From: Verrucomicrobiaceae bacterium
Lineage (GTDB): Bacteria > Verrucomicrobiota > Verrucomicrobiia > Verrucomicrobiales > Verrucomicrobiaceae
Assembly (NCBI GenBank): GCA_019694165.1
Contig: JAIBCL010000011.1
Location: 157,765-221,764 of the forward strand
Direction of reading: 5' to 3'
Length of the DNA: 64,000 nt
Positions 1 through 8,963 of this stretch are shown piece after piece. The number at the start of each line of letters is the position of its first letter. Position 1 is the stretch's first letter. The position numbers and the translations under genes were made by a program. The notes beneath the pieces are model-generated. The model saw nothing but the letters and a program-made list of their open reading frames with translations. It searched no databases and was not told the origin of the DNA.

Positions 1-210
1 CTGGCCCGCGTTCTTCTCAAAGCACAGCAGCCGCACGCGATCCGACTTCCGCACGCGGGCGACGGTCTGGTCGCTCGATCCGTCATCGACGAGCACCAGC
101 TCGTACTCACGTCCCGCTAGGGCTCGCTCGATCTGCGCCTGCAGCTCGGCGACATTGTCCTCTTCATTGTAAAGCGGCACGACGACGGAGATGGCGGGGG
201 TTGCGGACAT
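1..210 (-). CDS. Glycosyltransferase family 2, N-terminal part (cut by window edge)
   Basis: The first 70 residues of a GT-A fold glycosyltransferase are visible; the rest lies beyond base 1. The N-terminus reads SVVVPLYNEEDNV, the usual GT2 nucleotide-sugar-binding start, followed by LVLVDDGSSDQT, whose DDGS is the first conserved acidic motif. This arrangement is typical of the polyprenyl-phosphate mannose/glucose synthase (DPM1-like) branch. Its start codon lies 19 bp downstream of the stop of the GT39-like membrane transferase, so the two are probably one operon: this enzyme would charge a polyprenyl phosphate with sugar and the membrane enzyme would transfer it outside the cytoplasm. That partnership is inferred from context. 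The sugar cannot be told from this fragment. Confidence 0.85.
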   Translation of the reverse strand, partial: MSATPAISVVVPLYNEEDNVAELQAQIERALAGREYELVLVDDGSSDQTVARVRKSDRVRLLCFEKNAGQ

Positions 211-229
211 GCGGCGGGTTCGTGTGATT

Positions 230-1747
230 TCACAAGTCGGGAGGCTGCCATGAGTGGCAAGCGAAGATTTTCACGGTCCGCACGAGATGGCCGCCGTGCA
301 TCACCTCGGCGATGGAGACTGCCTGCGCACGGCCCAGCAACCGCTTGAGTTCCGCGGGAACGGCATGACGTCGCGCGTCGTCAGTGATGAAAATCACGTC
401 GGCACCGCGATCTCGCTCCGCATCCAGTATCTCGCGGGATGCCGGGCGCCACACGCGCACGTCGGGCGCGGTGCCGGAGCTGGTCCGGACATAAAAGGCC
501 GTCGGCGCGCCGAGCTGCCAGCGGTCCGCCAGGAGGATGCAGCGCCGGCCACCGGCCTTCGATGCGGCGGCGATGCCGTCCACGAGCCTTGCGGTTTCAC
601 GCCAGCCATTGATCGCACCGGAGGGATCGGCGACACACCAACGCAAGTACGCGCGGCGTGCATCCACTCGCTGCGCGAACGCCCATGGCACGCCCGCTCC
701 GCGCACCTGGTCCGTGCGCACGATGACGAAGCTTTGCACGGCGGCTAGAATGATCGCCAGCGTGCGGATCGTGACGCGTTTCATCAGGCCCGCCGGCTCG
801 CGGCTCATGGTGAAATGCACGAGGGGCATGATGGCAAACGCCGCCCACACCGAGAGTCCGGCATCCGGCCACTCGCGCCAGATGCCCCAGAGAAAGTCCA
901 GCACCGCCGGCGGCAGCGCGAACGCGAGGGCAAACGAGACGCCCGGCTTTTTCCAAAACGACGCGGCATCCGGACGCACCCGACGGACGAACCTGATCAG
1001 CAGCCACAAGATCAGCGGCGAGACCAGCAGCAGCCACCGGATCACATTCGGCACCAGCCGCAGCTCGGGCGTGTGAATCATCGCTTCCCCGCCCAATGCG
1101 CCGCCGCGTGAGATGCGCCACAGGAGCCACAGCATCGACACCGCCCCCCAGACCGCGACGATACACCAGAAGGGACGGCACGGCCGGGCGTGCCCCCGCA
1201 GAGGCGGCGCGATGGCGAGCGCCACGAGCAAGCCGCCGAGTGCGATCACATTCAGCCCATCCGCAAAGACCAGCGCCACGACCGCGAGGGCCGCGCCCAG
1301 CCACGCCGGATGCCAGCGGCTCTTCTCATGCAAACCCGCGCGCACACACTCGGCGAGGACCGCGTAGCCGGCGAAGGTGGCGAGCGCCGGCGTGAGCGTA
1401 ACGGCAGCCAGGTTGAAGGCCGGCAGCACATTGATCACCACCACGGACCATGCAGCCGTTTGTTCATCGAATATCCTCCTCGCCAGCCGCCAGAAGAACA
1501 CACTCGCGGCAAATGCGATGAGGGGCGTGAAGTAGCGCACCCCGAGTTCCGACCAGCCCAGCAACGCGACGCCAGCCCGGCCAAGGGCGGCGAGCACGAC
1601 GGGCGCATGCGTCCATGCGACCCCGCCCGGCAGCGGCCCCACGACGGTCAGCGCCTCCGCAGGCGAGAGCTCGCACGTCGGCAGCAGCGCGAAGCGCCAG
1701 AGCGTCAGCATGGCGAGTGATGGAAAAAGAAAACGCTGCCTGTGCAT
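230..1747 (-). CDS. GT39/ArnT-like membrane glycosyltransferase
   Basis: A 505-residue polytopic membrane protein with about ten hydrophobic segments and an Arg-rich cytoplasmic face, resembling the PMT_2/GT39 family that moves sugars from polyprenyl-phosphate donors to proteins or lipids on the periplasmic side. The segment RYFTPLIAFAASVFFWRLAR and the following TLTPALATFAGY match the first periplasmic loop and helices of ArnT-like enzymes. The last 100 residues form a soluble domain. An upstream in-frame start would overlap the divergent LolA-like gene, so the start at 1747 (MHRQRFLFPS) is preferred. It lies directly upstream of a GT2 gene. The acceptor is unknown; lipid A, protein and surface glycan are all possible. 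Confidence 0.7.
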   Translation of the reverse strand: MHRQRFLFPSLAMLTLWRFALLPTCELSPAEALTVVGPLPGGVAWTHAPVVLAALGRAGVALLGWSELGVRYFTPLIAFAASVFFWRLARRIFDEQTAAWSVVVINVLPAFNLAAVTLTPALATFAGYAVLAECVRAGLHEKSRWHPAWLGAALAVVALVFADGLNVIALGGLLVALAIAPPLRGHARPCRPFWCIVAVWGAVSMLWLLWRISRGGALGGEAMIHTPELRLVPNVIRWLLLVSPLILWLLIRFVRRVRPDAASFWKKPGVSFALAFALPPAVLDFLWGIWREWPDAGLSVWAAFAIMPLVHFTMSREPAGLMKRVTIRTLAIILAAVQSFVIVRTDQVRGAGVPWAFAQRVDARRAYLRWCVADPSGAINGWRETARLVDGIAAASKAGGRRCILLADRWQLGAPTAFYVRTSSGTAPDVRVWRPASREILDAERDRGADVIFITDDARRHAVPAELKRLLGRAQAVSIAEVMHGGHLVRTVKIFACHSWQPPDL

Positions 1748-1871
1748 GCGAGGGGTTGCGGACCGGCGTGAAGTGCCGCACGATGCCGCGCGCGACTGAA
1801 TAGTGTCGGGCCGCCCCGTGTCAAAGGCCGCCACGCACCATCGCACGATTCCCAGCCCCGCACCTTGTCCC

Positions 1872-2573
1872 ATGAAACACCGCCTTCTTTCCATCCTGCT
1901 CGCCGCCTCGGGGGCACTCGCCGCCACCACCCGCGCCGAGGATGCGCCGCCGACCGGCGAGGAAATCCTCAAGCTCGTCCGTGTGAGCAACGCCCTGCAG
2001 AACTACAAGCTCACCGGCACGCTGCGGGATGACCGGAGCGGCAAATCGGAATCCTTCACCCTGAACATGGAGCAGAACATCATGCGCTTCCGCTTCTCAA
2101 ACCCGAGCCAGATCGTGCATCTGGACATGACCACCTCACCGGCTTCGCTCAAATCCGTGCAGGCCGGCGGCTCCGGCGCGGTGCCGCTGGCAAAATACGG
2201 CGAGAAGGTGCGCGGCTTCGCGATGAACTATGAAGACCTCTCGTTACGCTTCCTCTACTGGCCCGGCGCGAAGCTGCTGGGAGAGGAGAACTACAAGCTG
2301 CAAAAATGCTGGAAGGTGCGCGTCACCAGCCCGGACAGCGCCACACCCTATGGCACCGTCGATCTGTGGGTGCATCAAGCCAGCGGCGGCATGGCGAAGA
2401 TGGATGCCTACGATCTCCAGGGCCGCCATGTGAAGCACTACGAAGTCTCCAAGATTCAGAAGGTGGATGGAGCCACGATCCTCAAGGAAATGAAGGTCGA
2501 GTCCTTCTCACCCGGCAGCACCAAGAGCGAGGGCCGGACTTACATGACCCTCGACAATCCGGAGCGGAACTGA
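1872..2573 (+). CDS. LolA-like outer-membrane lipoprotein-sorting protein
   Basis: A 233-residue exported protein. Residues 1-22 form a signal peptide (MKHRLLSILLAASGALAA, then TRAED). The rest is a beta-rich domain with the order of features seen in the LolA_like family: a helical start around GEEILKLVR, strands carrying NYKLTGTLR, a FRFSNPSQIVHLD strand, and a C-terminal ILKEMKVES strand. Such proteins are thought to bind lipid or acyl chains in the periplasm, but this paralogous branch is not the essential LolA and its cargo is unknown. The longer reading frame back to 1803 lacks a signal peptide at its start, so 1872 was chosen. It is divergent from the GT39-like gene and 54 bp upstream of the RNA helicase. 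Confidence 0.65.
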   Translation: MKHRLLSILLAASGALAATTRAEDAPPTGEEILKLVRVSNALQNYKLTGTLRDDRSGKSESFTLNMEQNIMRFRFSNPSQIVHLDMTTSPASLKSVQAGGSGAVPLAKYGEKVRGFAMNYEDLSLRFLYWPGAKLLGEENYKLQKCWKVRVTSPDSATPYGTVDLWVHQASGGMAKMDAYDLQGRHVKHYEVSKIQKVDGATILKEMKVESFSPGSTKSEGRTYMTLDNPERN

Positions 2574-2627
2574 ACGGGCGACATATCCCGTGCATCCACC
2601 CCATTCCTGCGGCATGGACTGCGACAC

Positions 2628-3917
2628 ATGCCATTCACACAGCTCGGGCTTCATCCCAAAATCCTCCAGGCCGTCAAAGAGGCCGGCTACACCGAACCCA
2701 CGCCGATCCAGTCGGCGGCGATCCCGCAGGTGATCGCTGGTCATGATCTCATCGGCATCGCGCAGACGGGCACGGGCAAGACGGCGGCCTTCACGCTGCC
2801 GATGCTGACCAGGCTTGCGGGCACCATCGGCGACGGCCATCAGCGCGGCACCCGCGCGCTCGTGATCGCGCCCACGCGAGAGCTGGCGGCACAGATCGAG
2901 GAAAACGTGCGCATCTATGCCAGGCACCTGCCGCTGAAGGTGGCGACCGTATTCGGCGGTGTGGGAGAGCGGCCGCAGATCGAGGCCTTGCGTGCCGGCA
3001 CGCATCTGATCATCGCGTGCCCGGGGCGGCTGCTCGACCTGATGAATCAGCGTCACGCCAGCTTCGCCTCGCTCGACTATCTCGTGCTCGACGAGGCGGA
3101 CCGGATGCTCGACATGGGCTTCCTCCCCGACATCCGCCGCATCGTGAAGCAACTGCCGCGGAAACGGCAGACGCTGTTGTTCTCAGCGACGCTTTCGAAG
3201 GAGATCGAGGCACTCACGCACGAGTTCCTGCAACATCCGAAGACGGTGCAGATTGGTCGTCGGTCGAATCCGGCGGAGACCGTGACACAGATGGTCTATG
3301 AAGTGCCGCAGCATTTGAAGCTCGGCCTGCTTTCGCATCTGCTGGACGATCCGAAGATGGACAGCGTGCTCATTTTCACCCGCACAAAGCACGGCGCGGA
3401 TCGCGTGGCGCGGAAGCTGGAGCAGCACGGCATCAAGTGCGGCACGCTGCACGCGAACCGCACGCAGAACCAGCGGCTGCGCGCCCTGAAGGAGTTCAAG
3501 GAAGGCACGCTGCGTGTGCTCGTCGCCACCGACATCGCCGCCCGCGGCATCGACGTGGACGGCATCTCGCATGTGGTGAACTACGACTTCCCGATGCACG
3601 CGGAGGATTACGTCCATCGCATCGGCCGCACAGGCCGGGCGCAGGCGATCGGCGATGCCATCAGTTTCGTCACGCCGGACGATCACGGACCGCTGAAGTC
3701 ACTCGAGCGTTTCATCGGCCGCGGCATCGTGCGGAAGGTGGCGGAGGGTTTCGACTACAAAGCGTCCGCACCGCCGCCACAGCAGCATCAGCAGCACCGC
3801 CGTGGCGGCCATTCAAAGCCGCAGTCGCAACCACGCCAGCGCGCGCAATCAGCGCAGCCCGACCGAGCACCGGCTGCGAAACCGAAACGCCGCTGGTGGT
3901 CTCGCGGGCACAGATGA
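2628..3917 (+). CDS. rhlE: DEAD-box ATP-dependent RNA helicase, RhlE type
   Basis: A 429-residue superfamily 2 helicase with the complete DEAD-box motif set in order: Q motif (YTEPTPIQ), motif I AQTGTGKT, Ia PTRELAAQ, Ib (CPGR in place of TPGR), II DEAD, III SAT, then IFTRTK, TDIAARGID and HRIGRTGR in the second RecA lobe. The short N-terminus before the Q motif and the basic, Gln-rich low-complexity tail after residue 385 are typical of RhlE-type enzymes, which remodel RNA duplexes in ribosome assembly and RNA decay. The tail probably binds RNA. RhlE is the best fit; DbpA or SrmB are less likely because their C-terminal domains are absent. Confidence 0.9.
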   Translation: MPFTQLGLHPKILQAVKEAGYTEPTPIQSAAIPQVIAGHDLIGIAQTGTGKTAAFTLPMLTRLAGTIGDGHQRGTRALVIAPTRELAAQIEENVRIYARHLPLKVATVFGGVGERPQIEALRAGTHLIIACPGRLLDLMNQRHASFASLDYLVLDEADRMLDMGFLPDIRRIVKQLPRKRQTLLFSATLSKEIEALTHEFLQHPKTVQIGRRSNPAETVTQMVYEVPQHLKLGLLSHLLDDPKMDSVLIFTRTKHGADRVARKLEQHGIKCGTLHANRTQNQRLRALKEFKEGTLRVLVATDIAARGIDVDGISHVVNYDFPMHAEDYVHRIGRTGRAQAIGDAISFVTPDDHGPLKSLERFIGRGIVRKVAEGFDYKASAPPPQQHQQHRRGGHSKPQSQPRQRAQSAQPDRAPAAKPKRRWWSRGHR

Positions 3918-4059
3918 CCTCGCGCAGCATCCGGAGGTGCCTCCTTCGGTTCGCGACCACGCGGATGACAAGCTTGTGAACGGAGCCTTTTGACACCGGA
4001 CGCGAGTTCGCCGAAAACTCCGCGCGCGATTTCGTTTCAATGCGCGACTTTGAACCTCC

Positions 4060-4395
4060 GTGCCTGACACCTCCAACATCCTCTACTGCCGCTGCGCCTA
4101 TGCCCAGGTCGTCCCTGAAGGCGTGAAGAATGCCGTGCTCGAAAAGCTCTGCGAGTCCGGAGCAAGCTTCGAAACGGTGTCCGATCTCTGCGAGATGGCC
4201 GCGCATCGTGATCCCCGGCTCAAGGCCATCGCGGGCTGCGGAAGGCTGCGCATCGCCGCGTGCTATCCGCGCGCCGTCGAGGGACTCTTCCAGCAGGCGG
4301 GCAGCCCGTTGCCAAAGGAAGGCGTCGAAATCCTGAACATGCGGACGCAGACGGTGGAAGAGATTGCGGGCGCTCTGTTGAAGCCAGCATCCTGA
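4060..4395 (+). CDS. Conserved small cysteine-containing protein, function unknown
   Basis: A 111-residue soluble protein starting at a GTG. It has a CRCAY motif at residues 10-14, further cysteines at about 31, 44, 60 and 68, and the runs SDLCEMAAHRDP and LRIAACYPRAV. The spacing of cysteines suggests metal or Fe-S binding or a redox role, and I have the impression that similar short proteins sit near heterodisulfide-reductase-like oxidoreductases, but no such neighbour is present here. There is no signal peptide or membrane segment. It is convergent with the large secreted protein downstream. I do not recognise it as a named family. Confidence 0.6.
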   Translation: MPDTSNILYCRCAYAQVVPEGVKNAVLEKLCESGASFETVSDLCEMAAHRDPRLKAIAGCGRLRIAACYPRAVEGLFQQAGSPLPKEGVEILNMRTQTVEEIAGALLKPAS

Positions 4396-4515
4396 ACGTT
4401 GAGTTCTTTCCGACATGACCGCCCGCCCAGGGCCATCCGTCCCGAAGGTGCCGATTCCGTTCTGCGGCATCCTTCCGTTCGTTCGCAGGTGATGGCCGCG
4501 TTGTTCGAACAGGGG

Positions 4516-4539
4516 GCTGCGCGGCGAGTCCCGCGCAGC
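4516..4539. terminator. Possible bidirectional hairpin between convergent genes
   Basis: A 9-bp perfect stem (GCTGCGCGG / CCGCGCAGC) with a 6-nt loop lies in the 152-bp gap between the convergent genes ending at 4395 and 4548. It has no adjacent T tract, so intrinsic termination is not assured; it may instead be a simple GC-rich palindrome. Confidence 0.3.
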
Positions 4540-4547
4540 GGCTGCGG

Positions 4548-7500
4548 TCACGGTGGAGCGGCTATGTTGAGCCGTACAAACCGTCGTCCGCCTGCGCCTG
4601 CCGGCACCTGTGCCATGACTTGCTGTTCGATGCCGTTGTCGGCGAGCACCTGCTGCGTGACGCCGGTGGTGCTCCAGCCGGTGCCGGGCAGCGTGTCGCT
4701 CCATTCCACGTTGAAGGTCACGCCGCCGTTCAGTGCGGCGACGCTGCGGGTGTAGGTGAACTCGATGATGGCACCATTGCGTTGCGCCGTCACGGGCAGG
4801 ACTCCGGCAGCCGTCGGGGGCGATCGACAGGCCCACTCGAGCAGATTTTTCGAGCCGTCGGCATCGGGGTCATCCAGCAGGCCGGTGGTGGCCGGGGCGA
4901 CCTGCTGGGCCGGGGTGAAACTTGCCTCGACCCATTGATCGAATGGGCCGGCGGCACGGGTGACTTTGAAGCCGGTGATGGATGTCTTGTGGCCGCCGTA
5001 TTGACCGGCGAAGCCGACGATGCGGAACTGCACCGGCGCGGCGATGGCGGCATAGGCGGCCGTGTTGGGCAGGGTGAAGACGAGTTCCTCATCGATGACC
5101 GAGGTGAAGTGCGGCGACGTGTAAACTTCGCTCCCGCTCGCGAAGCCGCCGATGCTGGTCAAGAAAGCGTAGCGACGCGGGGCGTGGTAGTCGATGCGGC
5201 GGATGGTGAAACGGACCTCGGCGCCGCGCAGGTTCATGGGCTGCCCGACTGGCGGCTGCAGGGTAGCGGTCCAGTGTTCATTGTCGGTGATGGCGAGCGC
5301 GAGCGTGGCATCGGCCTCGTCGGGCGGCATGTTTTGATAAAAGACGAGCGCGTCATCGCCCGCCGAGGGAAAGATGCCGGCTCCGGTCTGCCAACCGCTC
5401 CAGGTGTGTCCGGCGGCGGTCGTGTAAGTGGATGTCCACGGGCGGTTGTTCGCGGGACTGGCGCCTTCGAAGCTGCTCTGAACGAGCACGCGCGGGCCGC
5501 CGACGGTTTTGAAGTAGAACGTGCGCCACGCTGGATCGCCATCGCCATCGCGCACGCGGAGGAAAGCGAAGTTGTCGCCCGTGACACCCGGCGTGCCGGA
5601 GATGGTGGCATTGCCGCCGCTGGACGAGACACCGAGTCCGCCATCGAGCACCTGGCCAATGTTCTCGATCGTGCGCCCCCCCTCCCCGCCCGAAGTGACG
5701 ATGCCTGCGGAATACGGATGCCCCCAGAGCGCCGTGGCGAGCTTCGCCGCGGTGACGAACTGCGGAGCGGTGCCGGCGACGTCATCGATGTGGCGGAGCG
5801 TGCTCATCTCCGTCTGCCAGTTCGTGAGAAAAGACCATTTCGGCGAAGACGCCGGAGCTTGATCGAGAAACTCGAGATGGCCCCACTGCCCGTACTTGCC
5901 CCACGGGCTGCAATCGACAAAGGCGCCGTGCGTGCGCAGGCCCTTCGCCTTCGCCATGTTCAAGTGGATGCGATACACGTCCGCCATCTGCGGCTGGCGG
6001 TTGACCAGCTCGAAGAAAGCCGTGACGCCGTCATCGCGCACATCGCCGGCATCCATGTAGTCGGTGTAGAGCGAGGGGCCGCCTTCATAAGTCACGATGG
6101 GCTTGCGCGTGGGAAAGGTGTTCAGCGCCAGATCACGCAGCCACGGTGCGAATCCACCGCCGATGCCGGTGGCATCCGGTCCGCCGCCGGTCTGGGTGGA
6201 GCCTGAGAGCATGAGGCGCTTCCATTGATCGAACGTCTGCGTGAGATGAGCCTGGATGGCAGCGCCGGTCCAATACGCGTTGTCGAACGGCACCGACACC
6301 GGCCGCGTGTAGCCGCCGCCGAGATCGAAAGTGCCCGACGTGAGAAACCACTGGTCGCTCGTGCCAGCCTGTGCCTGGGCCTTCGCATACGCCCAGTCCT
6401 GGATGCCATTGCCGAAGTAGGTCGTGGGCGAGATGATGTCGGGCTCCTGCGCGGGCGAGAGCGTGGCGCCGTAGTTCTTCATCTCGTTCAGGAAATCCTG
6501 CGAGTAGGTTTGATTGCCGGTGAAAACCGCACCCACGCGCACGAGCCGCGACGTGCCGCCGAAGACGGACTGAAAGATGCTCCACGCATCGCAAAAGCGA
6601 CGGGCATTGAACTGCGCCTTCGAGATGCCGGCCAGCGTCGCCTGATCCTGCGCCCAGTTACCCTGGGGGAAGCTGTAGCCATTGCTCCAGATCTCGTTCG
6701 AGTACTCCACATACACCCGGCGGCTCGCGTTGAGCGGTGGATATGCCGGGCCGGCTTGCGGAGCAACGTAAGGGTTCACGCCGTCGCTGCCGAAGGCGAT
6801 GAGCTGCGCGAGCTTCGTGATGAAATCGGTCGTTGCGAGATGCGGCACGGTGATCCAGAGGTCCTTGTTCGTCGCGTTGCACATCGCCACCATGTGCTCG
6901 AAAGCCACGCCTGTGCCGCGATTGCCGGTGAAACCCGTGGCGGGACTGCGCGGATTGAGCACGCCGGATTGAAACACATGCGATGGCAGGCGGCGGTCGC
7001 TCCAGTCCTGCTGCGGGCTGGCGTTGGTTTCATTCCAGTCCATGAATCGCAGCCAGCCCCACGGTCCTCCGCTCAGACGCGCCAGCGCAGTGGGATGGAA
7101 GAGCTGGCCTTCGAGCGACTGATTCTGCGGATTCGAAGGATTCGGCAACCAGACCTTGATGTCGGTGATGGGGCTGGCCGCGTTGAGGTCCTCGACGGTG
7201 ATGTTCGAATACGCGCTGCCGCTCACCTGATGATAAACGCGCCGGCCGTTCACGATCCGTCCCGTCGCCGCGCCGTTGGATTCACCCGCGAGGAACTGTC
7301 CGCCGGTGAGCCGGATGTCGGCATCGCCCTGCCAGGTGACGACGATCTTCCCGATCGCCAGCGAGTCCCGCGCCGGCCAGGTCGCGGGCCGGTCCGAGTA
7401 ATTCGTGTGCAGCCCCCAGCACACGGCGCGCAATCTCGTGCCTGGATTCAGGTACAGAGGAAAGCCATTGGCATTGAACTGCGGATTCCCGAACGTGGAC

Positions 7501-7721
7501 ACCGCGCTTCCCCAGTTGAAGCCGGTGAACTCCAGCCACAGTTCACCCTGCATGAGCGCGTTGGCGAAATAGGGCGCACTGAAGTAGTTCACCCCGCCCA
7601 GGTTCATTCCGAACTGCGGCAGCGAGGCCTCGTCAACAGCCCGCGATGGCAGGGACAATCCGGCGGCAAGCCAGACCAAAGAGATGCAGCACAGGCTGCG
7701 CTTGGACCCGACGACACTCAT
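4548..7721 (-). CDS. Large secreted glycoside-hydrolase-like protein
   Basis: A 1057-residue exported protein. Residues 1-28 are a signal peptide ending near SRAVDEA. Residues 35-640 look like a glycosidase barrel: VYVEYSNEIWSNGY around residue 335 places a Glu after Asn as in the acid/base motif of clan GH-A enzymes, and IVTYEGGPS near residue 550 is a good candidate for the nucleophile. Two beta-sandwich-like modules follow (about 700-930), the second with an EAS-type C-terminal linker. The last 100 residues contain DDPDADGSKNLLEWA, a segment common at the C-terminus of verrucomicrobial secreted proteins that probably marks an export or surface-anchoring tail. The substrate is unknown; a plant or algal polysaccharide is a guess. 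No family number can be given from inspection alone. Confidence 0.6.
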   Translation of the reverse strand: MSVVGSKRSLCCISLVWLAAGLSLPSRAVDEASLPQFGMNLGGVNYFSAPYFANALMQGELWLEFTGFNWGSAVSTFGNPQFNANGFPLYLNPGTRLRAVCWGLHTNYSDRPATWPARDSLAIGKIVVTWQGDADIRLTGGQFLAGESNGAATGRIVNGRRVYHQVSGSAYSNITVEDLNAASPITDIKVWLPNPSNPQNQSLEGQLFHPTALARLSGGPWGWLRFMDWNETNASPQQDWSDRRLPSHVFQSGVLNPRSPATGFTGNRGTGVAFEHMVAMCNATNKDLWITVPHLATTDFITKLAQLIAFGSDGVNPYVAPQAGPAYPPLNASRRVYVEYSNEIWSNGYSFPQGNWAQDQATLAGISKAQFNARRFCDAWSIFQSVFGGTSRLVRVGAVFTGNQTYSQDFLNEMKNYGATLSPAQEPDIISPTTYFGNGIQDWAYAKAQAQAGTSDQWFLTSGTFDLGGGYTRPVSVPFDNAYWTGAAIQAHLTQTFDQWKRLMLSGSTQTGGGPDATGIGGGFAPWLRDLALNTFPTRKPIVTYEGGPSLYTDYMDAGDVRDDGVTAFFELVNRQPQMADVYRIHLNMAKAKGLRTHGAFVDCSPWGKYGQWGHLEFLDQAPASSPKWSFLTNWQTEMSTLRHIDDVAGTAPQFVTAAKLATALWGHPYSAGIVTSGGEGGRTIENIGQVLDGGLGVSSSGGNATISGTPGVTGDNFAFLRVRDGDGDPAWRTFYFKTVGGPRVLVQSSFEGASPANNRPWTSTYTTAAGHTWSGWQTGAGIFPSAGDDALVFYQNMPPDEADATLALAITDNEHWTATLQPPVGQPMNLRGAEVRFTIRRIDYHAPRRYAFLTSIGGFASGSEVYTSPHFTSVIDEELVFTLPNTAAYAAIAAPVQFRIVGFAGQYGGHKTSITGFKVTRAAGPFDQWVEASFTPAQQVAPATTGLLDDPDADGSKNLLEWACRSPPTAAGVLPVTAQRNGAIIEFTYTRSVAALNGGVTFNVEWSDTLPGTGWSTTGVTQQVLADNGIEQQVMAQVPAGAGGRRFVRLNIAAPP

Positions 7722-7810
7722 TGAAGGACGGCGGACAGCATAAGATCCGGGGCGGAGTGGTCAATGATGGAGAGGCTCGGTGGTCAGTTGCCGGATGTGA
7801 GCACTGAGAA

Positions 7811-7867
7811 CTGAGCACTTGTCCCTGTTCCCGAGAGTTTGGCGCTCACACTGTATTCAGTGCTCAG
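7811..7867. repeat. Inverted repeat in the gap between two minus-strand genes
   Basis: The 9-bp arms CTGAGCACT (7811-7819) and AGTGCTCAG (7859-7867) flank 39 nt. A partial direct repeat (GAGCACTGAGAA / CTGAGCACT) overlaps the left arm. It lies between the M42 peptidase 3' end and the large secreted protein start (gap 7722-7919), which otherwise shows nothing. It may be an attenuator, terminator-like structure or operator. Confidence 0.3.
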
Positions 7868-7919
7868 CTTGCCGGGAATGAACGGAGCGGTGGAGCGTGC
7901 TCCACTCTGGAGCCTGGCA

Positions 7920-8921
7920 TTATTTGAAGAGCTTCGTACCGGCGGACAGATGGTCTTTGAATTCTTCCATTCGCAGCGCAACGCGTTCGCGCATGGACCG
8001 CTCGCCGATGCCTTCGTGCTTCGTACCGACGAGCGCGGTGAGCAAGGAGACGAGTGCGGTAACGTCGTTCATCATGACGAACTCGGGCGCGATCTTCTTG
8101 TCGGCAGTGAGGTTGTGGTAGTTCCCGAGCGGGATGGAAATGCCGGCGCTGCGCCGGCCGCAGGCTTGCATGGCGGTGGCCTCGCACACGCCAGCGTCGA
8201 GAAGGCAGCGCTGGACGCGGATGGCCTGCTCGGAGGCGGTCTTCATAAGGATGGCGGTGGCCTCGCTGTCGAAGACGGAGAGACGATCTCCCACACGCAC
8301 GATGGGGCCGCCGCCCATGACGGCGCCGTTCACCGGGCGGCTGGTCTCGAGCGAAAGGAAGACGGCGTCCGCGGGGAACGGCCAGTTCTGCCCGACATGC
8401 CAGGCGCCGATGAAGCCAATTTCCTCGGCACGGGTGAAGACGGCGTGAACGGTGGCCTGGAGCCTGAGCTTTGAGAGCGCCCAGAAAGTGGCGATGATGG
8501 CGGCGCAGCCGATGAGGTCGTCACACGCCGTGGCCTCGATCCTTTCCTTGGTGATCTTCACCGGAAAATTCCAGCACGCGATGTGCCCCTTCACCTTGCG
8601 CAGTCCGCGCTTCACACCGGCCGCCACCTCGGTCGGGGCCACGCCGCCGAGGAACTGCCATGGATCACTGCCATTCAGACCGGGGCCTTTGACGAAGGCG
8701 GGATGATCCATGTGAGCGCCAAGCACCCAGGAGGGACGGCTGGTATGCCGGCCATGTTTGTAAGTGGCGAGCAGATTGCCCATCTTGTCCCGTTTGAGCT
8801 TCACACCCGGGCAGCCGGCGAGCAGAGACTCGATCTCCGCACGCACATGGTATTCATGAAACGGCGCGGTGGACTGCTTCAAAATGCGCTTGAGAATCGT
8901 GGTGAGCGTAGGCACTGACAT
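7920..8921 (-). CDS. M42/M28-family metallo-aminopeptidase
   Basis: A 333-residue cytoplasmic peptidase of the co-catalytic zinc type. Visible ligands follow the family order: GAHMDH (H70, D72), ACDDLIG with the bridging Asp, RAEEIGF with the catalytic and binding Glu pair, SLETS, and NYHNL near the C-terminus with the last His. M42 enzymes such as glutamyl aminopeptidase, FrvX and tetrahedral aminopeptidase remove N-terminal residues from short peptides. Length is close to the usual 340-360. The start at 8921 (MSVPTLTTIL) leaves 42 bp to the divergent acyltransferase, so the two probably share a promoter region. Substrate preference cannot be read from the sequence. Confidence 0.8.
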   Translation of the reverse strand: MSVPTLTTILKRILKQSTAPFHEYHVRAEIESLLAGCPGVKLKRDKMGNLLATYKHGRHTSRPSWVLGAHMDHPAFVKGPGLNGSDPWQFLGGVAPTEVAAGVKRGLRKVKGHIACWNFPVKITKERIEATACDDLIGCAAIIATFWALSKLRLQATVHAVFTRAEEIGFIGAWHVGQNWPFPADAVFLSLETSRPVNGAVMGGGPIVRVGDRLSVFDSEATAILMKTASEQAIRVQRCLLDAGVCEATAMQACGRRSAGISIPLGNYHNLTADKKIAPEFVMMNDVTALVSLLTALVGTKHEGIGERSMRERVALRMEEFKDHLSAGTKLFK

Positions 8922-8963
8922 GTCCGCAAACTAACGCGATTTCATCAAACACCAACTGCCAAC

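Noticed and set aside
4620..6206. Long plus-strand open frames opposite the large secreted protein (also 6225-7724)
   Set aside because: Arg/Gly/Ala-rich antisense frames with no domain, typical of GC-rich DNA opposite a real gene.
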